A DNA stretch of 5,399 nucleotides from NCBI GenBank assembly GCA_937135995.1, contig CAKZOF010000672.1, positions 1-5,399 on the forward strand, in the 5' to 3' direction. Within the stretch, counting starts at the first letter, position 1, and each line of letters begins with the position of its first letter. Positions 1 through 4,960 of the stretch are shown in pieces. The notes beneath the pieces were generated by a model that searched no databases, was not told where the DNA came from, and saw only the letters and a list, made by a program, of their open reading frames with translations. This DNA is from an uncultured Pyrinomonas sp. Lineage in GTDB: Bacteria > Acidobacteriota > Blastocatellia > Pyrinomonadales > Pyrinomonadaceae. The position numbers were made by a program, and so were the translations under genes.

Positions 1-1
1 C

Positions 2-45
2 GTGACTGGAGTTCAGACGTGTGCTCTTCCGATCTCTTCCGATGT
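2..45 (+). other. Illumina adapter contamination at the contig edge
   Basis: Bases 2-35 are identical to the Illumina TruSeq read-2 adapter, ending in GCTCTTCCGATCT. Bases 34-45 then repeat the adapter tail: CTCTTCCGATGT against CTCTTCCGATCT, 11 of 12 matching, which suggests a second, imperfect adapter copy. None of 1-35 is genomic, and 36-45 is doubtful. Any reading frame that uses the GTG at 21 is an artefact. The junction shows that the contig ends here, so what lies upstream of ruvX in the genome is unknown. Confidence 0.97.
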
Positions 46-503
46 CCAATACTCAGTTCGCCCCTGATTCTGGGTTCGGTCGCGTGCTTGCCGTCGATCT
101 CGGCGCGCGGCGCATCGGGTTGGCCGTCTCCGACGAACTGCGTTTGACGACGCGCCCGCTGCCAACCATCGAGATGACGCACGATTTCGCGCAACGCATC
201 GCCGCGCTCTGCACAGAACTCGACGTGTGCGCCATCGTCGTCGGACTCCCTTTGCGCATGGACGGTGCCGAAGGCGATGCCGCGCGCCGCGCGCGCGCGG
301 CCGCCGCGCAGATCGCCCGCCAGACGCGTCTTCCCGTCTACTTGCAGGATGAACGATTGAGCACGCGCGAGGCTGAAGAGCAACTTCGTGCTGCCGGCTT
401 GAAACGAGCCGCGCGCCGCGCTCGGGTGGACGCTGCCGCCGCGCTCGTCATCTTGCGCGATTTCCTCGCGCAAACGCCAACACAGCGGATCGCCGTCGAA
501 TAG
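42..503 (+). CDS. ruvX: RuvX/YqgF family RNase H-fold protein (putative pre-16S rRNA nuclease / Holliday junction resolvase-like)
   Basis: This is the YqgF/RuvX family, whose members have been linked to 5' maturation of 16S rRNA and to resolving Holliday junctions, acting in the cytoplasm. Counting from the ATG at 42 (153 residues, slightly over the usual 140 or so), the N-terminal strand reads VLAVDLGARRIGLAVSD (15-31, with D19). It is followed by VVGLPLRMDG (66-75), DERLST (103-108) and VDAAAA (129-134, with D130). These are the family hallmarks and carry the acidic residues of the RNase H-like active site. The C-terminus is complete, with TAG at 501-503. The start is uncertain because the ATG lies in sequence that matches the adapter tail, so up to a few N-terminal residues may be missing or wrong. 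mltG follows 207 bases downstream, an order also found in Bacillus (yrrK near yrrL) and other bacteria. Family assignment is firm; which biochemical role applies here is not visible. Confidence 0.93.
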   Translation: MSNTQFAPDSGFGRVLAVDLGARRIGLAVSDELRLTTRPLPTIEMTHDFAQRIAALCTELDVCAIVVGLPLRMDGAEGDAARRARAAAAQIARQTRLPVYLQDERLSTREAEEQLRAAGLKRAARRARVDAAAALVILRDFLAQTPTQRIAVE

Positions 504-537
504 GAGTCGATTCTGTTCCTCCAGCGCTCTACATCTT

Positions 538-564
538 GCGGCCCGAACCCGGTTGCTTTTTCTT
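538..564 (+). terminator. Possible intrinsic terminator after ruvX
   Basis: GCGGCC (538-543) pairs with GGTTGC (551-556) across a 7-base loop; two of the six pairs are G-U. The stem is followed directly by TTTTTCTT. It starts 34 bases after the ruvX stop codon and lies upstream of the candidate mltG promoter, so it would separate the two transcripts. The stem is short and contains wobble pairs, so confidence is limited. Confidence 0.4.
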
Positions 565-669
565 GAAGTGTCGGCGCGCAGCAGCTGTTGGCCTAACGCG
601 CCCCACCCTCTCGATCCGGACGGTCGCAGAGAGCGCGGCGAAAAGAGCGCACTAGATCGCCCAACTGGA

Positions 670-700
670 TTCCGCTTTCTCCAAGGCTTTGTTGTACACT
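670..700 (+). promoter_or_regulatory. Candidate mltG promoter (near-leaderless)
   Basis: TACACT at 695-700 resembles a -10 element. The only -35 candidate is a weak TTCCGC at 670-675, with a long 19-base spacer. Transcription would begin near 707, three or four bases before the mltG ATG at 711. No Shine-Dalgarno sequence is visible before that ATG, which fits a near-leaderless mRNA. Weak call, based on pattern only. Confidence 0.33.
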
Positions 701-710
701 GCGCTTTGCC

Positions 711-1775
711 ATGCCTCGCCGGAGACTTCTACGATGGGCGTCGCTCGCCCTGCTCATCCTCACGCTGGCTGGCGCGGGCGCCGTTTTGTGGTTCGTGCGC
801 GAGCTGCGCGCTCCGGTGGAGCACGCGCACGCCGATGAGTACATTGTCATCCCGCGCGGCTCGTCTCCGCGCCAAATCGTCACCGCACTCGCCGCGCGCG
901 GCGTGCTCCGTCGCTGGTGGCCCACCTATATCTACCTTCGCACGACCGGCGCGGGCGCGCGTCTAAAGGCCGGCGAATATCGTTTCCCTTCTCCCATCTC
1001 GCCGCTGGAAGTCCTCCGACGGCTCGAAGAAGGCGAACAGCGCCTCAATCGCTTCACGGTCGTCGAAGGGTGGGCGCGGTGGGACATCGCCGAGGCCATG
1101 TCACGTCTGCCGGAACTCAGCATCAGCGCTCCGGAGGCGCTCGCCCTGATGGATGATGTTTCGCTCATCAACGATCTCGACCCCGAAGCGCGCAATCTCG
1201 AAGGCTACCTCTACCCGGACACCTATAGCTTTCCGCCCGACGTCAAACCGCGCGAGATGGTCGCCGCCATGGTCCGGCGCTTTCGCCAAGTCTGGCAAGA
1301 GCGCTTCGCCGCGCGCGCACGCGCGCGTAACCAGACCGTGCGCGAAGTGGTCATCATCGCCTCGTTGATCGAAACCGAAGCCAAACTCGACGAAGAACGC
1401 CCGCTGATCGCTTCGGTCATCTACAATCGCCTGCGCCGCCAAATGCCGCTCGGCATAGATTCGACGGTGGTCTATGCCTCCAAACTGGCCGGCAAGTGGC
1501 GCGGCGATGGCAAGGTCTACCAGAGCGATCTGGAACGCGATTCGCCCTACAACACGCGCCGCGTCGTTGGGCTGCCGCCCGGTCCTGTCGCTTCGCCCGG
1601 AGCGCGTTCCATCGAAGCGGCACTCAATCCAGCCGAAACCGATTACCTCTACTACGTGCGCGAACCATCGCGCGACGATGGCGCCCACAACTTCTACAAC
1701 AACGAGGCGGATTTCTGGCGCGGCGTTCAAGCCTTGCGCGAGTGGGAGCGCCGCCGCGACGCACAGAATCGTTGA
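711..1775 (+). CDS. mltG: Endolytic murein transglycosylase MltG (YceG-like)
   Basis: MltG is an inner-membrane enzyme that cleaves nascent peptidoglycan strands between sugar units, and is thought to terminate glycan polymerisation. The 354-residue protein has a short basic N-terminus, one membrane segment (about 8-29), then a LysM-like region (about 43-108) and the YceG catalytic domain. Family motifs are all present: LEGYLYPDTYSF (163-174), SLIETEAKLDEER (218-230) with E221 at the position of the catalytic glutamate, SVIYNRL (235-241), DSTVVY (250-255), SPYNT (278-282), GLPPGPVASPG (287-297) and HNFYNN (326-331). Length is normal and nothing appears missing. The ATG at 711 is chosen because it gives a classical MPRRRLLRW anchor start; no Shine-Dalgarno sequence precedes it. 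The neighbour ruvX is a frequent partner across bacteria, but the gap and the terminator-like hairpin suggest separate transcription here. Confidence 0.96.
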   Translation: MPRRRLLRWASLALLILTLAGAGAVLWFVRELRAPVEHAHADEYIVIPRGSSPRQIVTALAARGVLRRWWPTYIYLRTTGAGARLKAGEYRFPSPISPLEVLRRLEEGEQRLNRFTVVEGWARWDIAEAMSRLPELSISAPEALALMDDVSLINDLDPEARNLEGYLYPDTYSFPPDVKPREMVAAMVRRFRQVWQERFAARARARNQTVREVVIIASLIETEAKLDEERPLIASVIYNRLRRQMPLGIDSTVVYASKLAGKWRGDGKVYQSDLERDSPYNTRRVVGLPPGPVASPGARSIEAALNPAETDYLYYVREPSRDDGAHNFYNNEADFWRGVQALREWERRRDAQNR

Positions 1776-2280
1776 ACTCAGCCCCAACAAGCACATCAAA
1801 GCGCGAGCCGAGGAGTGCTCTTCTCGGACGACCCGCCCAAGAACGCCTGAACATCTTCACACAACACGCCGCCAAGATCATGCCCGGCGAGCGTGTAGCG
1901 CTTCGCTTGTGCGATGTCGAAACTTGGTAGTACGAAGACGACTCTTGCGAATTCATCTTTACGCGATGCGGCCCCTTGATTTCCGCGCCGGCGGAAAAGC
2001 GACCATCTCGACAGCGACGGTGGCAGCGTGGTGTTCGCCGATGTGGATCGAAGGCGGAGGGATATGGGGGTGACGGTCGCTGCTCGTTTTGTGCTTTGCC
2101 GATCCCGTGCAGCATCCTCGCGCGCCAAAGACTCTTCCGTCCGAGGTGTTATCTCGCGTCGCGGGAAGCGAGAATCCGTTCGCCACGGCGAGAAGCGTCC
2201 GCTTCCACGCTTCGCGTAGAGAGACTGCCCTGCTCTCCACCATTTGGCAGCGTTTGAATCGGGCCACGCTCCGTGGGCGT

Positions 2281-2298
2281 GCTTCGCGCGAGCTTTTT
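2281..2298 (+). terminator. Weak terminator-like element
   Basis: GCTT (2281-2284) pairs with GAGC (2290-2293) across a 5-base loop, followed at once by TTTTT (2294-2298). The stem is only four pairs, one of them G-U, but a second hairpin (CCACG/CGTGG, 2264-2276) stands just before it. It could end read-through from mltG, or a short RNA from the 2160-2290 hairpin cluster, just before the next promoter. Speculative. Confidence 0.25.
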
Positions 2299-2299
2299 C

Positions 2300-2329
2300 T
2301 TGCTATGGGGCCGCACGTTGTTTTATGCT
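2300..2329 (+). promoter_or_regulatory. Promoter of the 2360 gene
   Basis: TTGCTA (2300-2305) and TATGCT (2324-2329) are separated by 18 bases, a good sigma-70 type arrangement. Transcription would start near 2336, leaving a leader of about 24 bases that contains the Shine-Dalgarno sequence at 2346-2352. The promoter lies inside the longest possible frame of the downstream gene (start 2273), which argues against that early start. Confidence 0.5.
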
Positions 2330-2345
2330 GGCCTTCGTCTGTCAA

Positions 2346-2352
2346 AAGGGGA
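2346..2352 (+). promoter_or_regulatory. Ribosome binding site deciding the GTG start at 2360
   Basis: AAGGGGA at 2346-2352 lies seven bases before GTG at 2360-2362. It is the clearest Shine-Dalgarno sequence in the window and is the main reason for preferring this start over GTG 2273 or TTG 2438. Confidence 0.6.
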
Positions 2353-2359
2353 AACGCTG

Positions 2360-3088
2360 GTGAAACAGATCATCAACGGGATGGGATCGCTCGCAGATCG
2401 CTGGACACATAGACACCGAGCCAAGCGAGGGCTTGGCTTGAAGCGTGCGTTCGAAATTCCGCTGCTCGTCTTGACCTTCGTTGTTCTCGCTGGCGGCATC
2501 GCCGTGCGAGCGCAAGAGAAAGGCGTTGACACGCAGAACGAACGCATACGCGATGCTGGCACCGAGCGCGCGCCCGGCAACAACGGGGCCAAGACCAACG
2601 TCGGCGCTGGGCGTGGCATAGACTTCGGCAAAGGGCGCACGCCGCCCACCGTTGAACTCCCCAACCCGTATCGTTTCGCCGCGCGCCGTGACGCGGTCAT
2701 CAACGCCATTCAAGAGGTGATGCGCGAGCGACGTCTGACGCTCGACACCGCAGCTTCCAAACCGGACGAAGGGCTGTTCATCACGCAGCCATACACCTTC
2801 GCCAAAGGGAGCATCGTCGCGACGTCCGAATTGAGTCGTTACGCCGAGATCATCGACACACCAGGGACCGGATGGACGCGCGGGCGCTACGTCCTCATCA
2901 TCGAGGTCCAACCTGTCGACGGCAACAGCACCAACGTCGCCGTCAACGCGCGCATCGAAGGGCGCAGCGATGGCATCTCGGGCGCCGAATGGGTCAGACT
3001 TCGAAGCACTGGAGCAGCTGAGCAGGAGTTCCTGCGTGCGCTCGTTGAAAAGCTCGCCGGCGGGCCGCCAAATGCGACAACTCCATGA
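2360..3088 (+). CDS. Secreted or membrane-anchored protein of unknown function
   Basis: I do not recognise this 242-residue protein by name. A basic N-terminal stretch (1-30) leads into a hydrophobic segment IPLLVLTFVVLAGGIAV (33-49) that ends in VRA followed by Q52, a plausible signal peptidase I site, so export or anchoring in the inner membrane is likely. Residues 53-100 are hydrophilic, Gly-rich and probably disordered. Residues 103-233 look folded: a helix (RFAARRDAVINAIQEVMRE), then LFITQPYTF, a strand pair around RYVLIIEVQPV and TNVAVNARIEG, and a C-terminal helix (EQEFLRALVEKL). That helix-strand-helix order, with a degraded-to-reveal LITQPY-like strand, loosely recalls the BamC/NlpB-type domain of outer-membrane assembly lipoproteins; this is inference, and there is no lipobox Cys. 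GTG 2360 is preferred for its Shine-Dalgarno sequence and promoter. TTG 2438, with GAGGG upstream, would give a shorter and more typical signal peptide. Confidence 0.82.
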   Translation: MKQIINGMGSLADRWTHRHRAKRGLGLKRAFEIPLLVLTFVVLAGGIAVRAQEKGVDTQNERIRDAGTERAPGNNGAKTNVGAGRGIDFGKGRTPPTVELPNPYRFAARRDAVINAIQEVMRERRLTLDTAASKPDEGLFITQPYTFAKGSIVATSELSRYAEIIDTPGTGWTRGRYVLIIEVQPVDGNSTNVAVNARIEGRSDGISGAEWVRLRSTGAAEQEFLRALVEKLAGGPPNATTP

Positions 3089-3186
3089 GTGGAATCGGCG
3101 CCCGTCAACGGACGTTCAAGTCGTGTGGTTGGACGCAGAGGTTGATTCGGTCAAAGTGGCGATGAATCGGCCCCTGCCAGCGTAGA

Positions 3187-3238
3187 AGAACCGAAAAGCC
3201 GGCAGCATCGCGCAAACGGTGGCCAACCTTTCGGTTTT
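3187..3238 (+). promoter_or_regulatory. Long inverted repeat before the 3256 gene (terminator or leader structure)
   Basis: AGAACCGAAA (3187-3196) pairs with TTTCGGTTTT (3229-3238), ten pairs with one G-U. Inside, GCCG (3198-3201) can pair with TGGC (3220-3223) to extend the stem. The right arm ends in TTTTC. The element begins 98 bases after the 3088 stop and ends 17 bases before the ATG at 3256. It could end transcription of the upstream gene, or fold in the leader of the downstream gene, which has no visible Shine-Dalgarno sequence. The pairing is seen directly; the role is not. Confidence 0.45.
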
Positions 3239-3255
3239 CATCAGCACCTGCAAGC

Positions 3256-3834
3256 ATGAGCATCATCTTCTCCAAGGAAGAGGCCAACAAACCCGAGTGG
3301 ACCGGGCGCGCCCTCGCCATCTGCTGTGCGCTCGTCGCGTCGGCAGCGCTCATCGGCGGCTACCTCTACTTGCAACACCGAAATCAACAGCGCTGGAATC
3401 AGCGGCAAGCAGCTGATCCGCCACCAGCACCAGCACTGGCGCTCGTGCTCGTCGATGAAGCGCGCGCCCAAAAGGATCGCGCCGTGATCTCGGGGACGGT
3501 GATCAACCAGTCCACCGCCACGCTCGAACAGCTCAGCGTCGAAGTGGAGCTCGTGCCGCGCGCCGCAGGCTCCATCGAGGTTCAATCGGTGCCGCTCGTG
3601 CCGGCGGATCTCGCTCCCGGAGAACGAGGACGTTTCACCTTGACTGTGCCCGCGCGCCGCTGGGTCGTGGCGCGCCCTGTCCGCCTGCGTAGCGGAGAAG
3701 GACGCGAGATCGCTTTCGAGTCGAACATCGGAGAACGCCGCCCGCCAGCGCCGCCCCATCTCCCCAGCCAACCGCCGCGCACCGACGGCGGCGACTTCAT
3801 CAACACACCGGATACTCCGATCCGCGTTCCTTGA
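3256..3834 (+). CDS. Single-pass membrane protein with FxLYD-like domain
   Basis: This 192-residue protein has a short hydrophilic N-terminus, one membrane segment (about 18-39, ALAICCALVASAALIGGYLY), a Pro-rich linker (55-59), and a beta-rich domain (about 62-155). Its core, VISGTVINQSTATLEQLSVEVELV (77-100) with LAPGERGRFTLTVP (119-132), resembles the FxLYD / DUF3426 type of small immunoglobulin-like domain, often seen on envelope proteins of unknown role. The C-terminus is Pro-rich (162-174) and ends DTPIRVP. The basic stretch after the membrane segment (HRNQQRWNQR) leaves topology open under the positive-inside rule, although such domains normally face outward. The ATG at 3256 is the only start upstream of the membrane segment; no Shine-Dalgarno sequence precedes it. 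The 167-base gap and the hairpin at 3187-3238 make co-transcription with the preceding gene uncertain. Function unknown. Confidence 0.85.
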   Translation: MSIIFSKEEANKPEWTGRALAICCALVASAALIGGYLYLQHRNQQRWNQRQAADPPPAPALALVLVDEARAQKDRAVISGTVINQSTATLEQLSVEVELVPRAAGSIEVQSVPLVPADLAPGERGRFTLTVPARRWVVARPVRLRSGEGREIAFESNIGERRPPAPPHLPSQPPRTDGGDFINTPDTPIRVP

Positions 3835-3845
3835 TCTCTGGGCCA

Positions 3846-3881
3846 TTTCACTCGAAGCGAAGACACGTAACCCTGGGCGAT
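3846..3881 (+). repeat. 36-base direct repeat, copy 1
   Basis: This segment matches 3921-3956 at 31 of 36 positions, with a period of 75 bases. The shared core is GAAGACACGTAAC at 3859-3871. All five differences are transitions. A short imperfect dyad TTCACT/AGCGAA lies at its left end. No third copy is present at the same spacing on either side. Confidence 0.75.
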
Positions 3882-3920
3882 CCCTTCAACCGCTGCCCCC
3901 CTTCGCGCCCATCTTCGATA

Positions 3921-3956
3921 TCTCACTCGAAATGAAGACACGTAACTCTGGGTGAT
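3921..3956 (+). repeat. 36-base direct repeat, copy 2
   Basis: Second copy of the repeat at 3846-3881, after a 39-base gap of unrelated sequence. It shares the core GAAGACACGTAAC at 3934-3946 and the following CTGGG. Two diverged copies are too few and too different for a CRISPR array; a dispersed noncoding repeat is more likely. Confidence 0.75.
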
Positions 3957-4409
3957 TCGCATTCAGCTCTCTTCGCCTACCACGGGGCGAGCCGCTCGCG
4001 CTCGGCACGACTCGCAAAGAACTATCCAGCACGCCGTGACGTTTGTTGTCTGTCGGCTCCAAGCCATTCATGAAGAACATGAGGAGTCGGCGCGCCGTCC
4101 GAAGTTCAACTCCGTTCGCCGGTGGCAGCCACTAACTTCTTGTGCTCATTACCTTTCGTGTGCGAGCTACTCTGCGCCCCCGCTCTCTCGGGGGGGGAGA
4201 ACGACGTTCCGACACGAGCCTCAAGGTTGGCGTCCGTCGCATGGCGCTTGATCGCGTCCCTTCTACGCGGGAGCTTCGATGTGGTGTTCGCCAAATGTCC
4301 CCCTAGACCTGCTCGATCGCGCTTCCCGTCTCAAGAGCGGACGCCTTCCAACTCAGAAGCGCGAGCGCTCCAGTTCGTTCGCGTCGCCATCGACGATGCA
4401 AGGTGTCGC

Positions 4410-4439
4410 TTGTCTTCAGCGCAGATCTTTCGTTAGACT
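4410..4439 (+). promoter_or_regulatory. Promoter of the 4448 gene (leaderless arrangement)
   Basis: TTGTCT (4410-4415) and TAGACT (4434-4439) are 18 bases apart. Transcription would begin near 4446, only one or two bases before the ATG at 4448, and no Shine-Dalgarno sequence is present. It lies inside the longer possible frame that begins at 4403, which supports the later start. Confidence 0.48.
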
Positions 4440-4447
4440 TCTTCTCG

Positions 4448-4960
4448 ATGAAGCGACGCAATGTTCTCTTCTCGTTCTGCTTGCTCATCGCCCTCGTCAG
4501 CGGAGTCAACGCGCAATCGCGCGGCGACGATGCCGAGCAAGAGCGTACGCCGCCCATGGGCTCGCCTGCGGCTGAAGCGATGGCGCGACAATTGATCGAA
4601 CACGAGAAGAAGGAACATCGCGAGAACATCGAACGCGCCGAGGAGATCGCGCGTCTCAGCGAGGAACTTCAACGCGACATCGAGAAGCGAGCGGACCTCG
4701 ACGCGCAGGACGCGCGGCGTCTCGAACGGATCGAAAAGCTGGCGCGTCGTATACGGAGCGAAGCGGGTGGCTCCGACATGCCTGATGCGCTCAAGGCTGC
4801 GCCGACGACGCTCGAACAAGCCGTGCATCGTCTTTTGCGCACCGCTAAACAATTGAGCGATGAGGTAGCGAAGACTCCGCGTCAAGTCGTCTCGGCGAGC
4901 ATCATCGAAAAGAGCAACGAGATCATCGAACTCGTCCGTCTGATCCGTCGCATGTCATGA
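4448..4960 (+). CDS. Secreted helical (coiled-coil) protein of unknown function
   Basis: The 170-residue protein starts with a typical signal peptide, MKRRNVLFSFCLLIALVSGVNA, with a good cleavage site VNA before Q23; there is no lipobox. The mature part is almost entirely charged helix: residues 40-105 are rich in Glu, Arg, Lys and Ala with heptad-like spacing (AEEIARLSEELQRDIEKRADL), then a Gly-Ser break (107-109) and a second helical part (120-168). This looks like a coiled coil or helical hairpin in the periplasm or outside the cell. ATG 4448 is chosen over the upstream in-frame GTG 4403 because it alone gives a clean signal peptide and because the promoter falls between the two. Its stop overlaps the start of the VWA gene (ATGA, 4957-4960), so the two are probably translated together and may work together. 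I do not recognise a family. Confidence 0.85.
   Translation: MKRRNVLFSFCLLIALVSGVNAQSRGDDAEQERTPPMGSPAAEAMARQLIEHEKKEHRENIERAEEIARLSEELQRDIEKRADLDAQDARRLERIEKLARRIRSEAGGSDMPDALKAAPTTLEQAVHRLLRTAKQLSDEVAKTPRQVVSASIIEKSNEIIELVRLIRRMS

Larger units (their letters stand above)
1776..2359. other. 584-base intergenic region with small hairpins and no supported gene
   Basis: Open frames on both strands here translate to low-complexity Arg/Ser/Pro-rich strings with no recognisable domain, as expected from GC-rich noncoding DNA. Structures seen: CCGAG/CTCGG (1808-1827, no T-tract); TTTCCGC/GCGGAAA with a GCCG loop (1980-1997); GAAGCGT/ACGCTTC with an 8-base loop (2192-2213), extendable past one mismatch to 2189-2216; GAGAG/CTCTC (2219-2237); and CCACG/CGTGG (2264-2276). 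None matches a tRNA, tmRNA, SRP, 6S or RNase P RNA motif that I could recognise. The right end holds the promoter and ribosome binding site of the next gene. Confidence 0.6.
3835..4447. other. 613-base intergenic region with a repeat pair, hairpins and a promoter
   Basis: No reading frame here gives a plausible protein on either strand. Contents: a diverged 36-base direct repeat (3846-3881 and 3921-3956); a ten-pair stem with three G-U pairs, TGTCGGCTCC (4051-4060) with GGAGTCGGCG (4083-4092), around a 22-base loop; the interrupted palindrome GTGGC-A-GCCAC (4122-4132); a CCCCCG/CGGGGG hairpin (4177-4194) running into an 8-G tract; and, at the right end, the promoter of the 4448 gene. No T-loop of a tRNA and no known RNA family motif was recognised. 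Confidence 0.6.

Noticed and set aside
21..41. In-frame GTG start extending ruvX upstream
   Set aside because: It lies in adapter sequence, not genomic DNA.
1310..1329. 20-base alternating purine-pyrimidine tract (also a CG run at 288-299) as a Z-DNA element
   Set aside because: Both lie inside coding regions and are explained by Arg-Ala codon runs in a GC-rich genome.
1101..1799. 232-codon open frame on the minus strand
   Set aside because: It is the antisense shadow of mltG, whose motifs are unmistakable; its translation has no recognisable domain.
1815..1823. Second adapter fragment (GTGCTCTTC)
   Set aside because: Only nine bases match and the flanks diverge from the adapter; a chance match.
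1980..1997. TTTCCGC/GCGGAAA hairpin as mltG terminator
   Set aside because: It is over 200 bases after the mltG stop and has no T-tract on either strand.
3241..3846. 201-codon open frame on the minus strand
   Set aside because: Antisense to the membrane protein at 3256-3834, which has a membrane segment and domain features; the minus translation is Arg/Ala/Asp-rich without a fold.
3846..3956. CRISPR array (36-base repeat, 39-base spacer)
   Set aside because: Only two copies with five mismatches, no third copy at the 75-base period, and no cas genes nearby.
3846..3962. Repeated peptide IAQGYVSSLRV on the minus strand as a coding repeat
   Set aside because: Differences between the copies fall mainly at first codon positions, not third, so there is no sign of protein-level selection.
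4122..4132. GTGGC-A-GCCAC palindrome as an operator
   Set aside because: Single short dyad far from the candidate promoter at 4410-4439; no second site to support it.
2028..4292. 12-base sequence GTGGTGTTCGCC shared by two intergenic regions (2028-2039 and 4281-4292)
   Set aside because: A single 12-base match in a window of this size is expected by chance and the flanks do not align.
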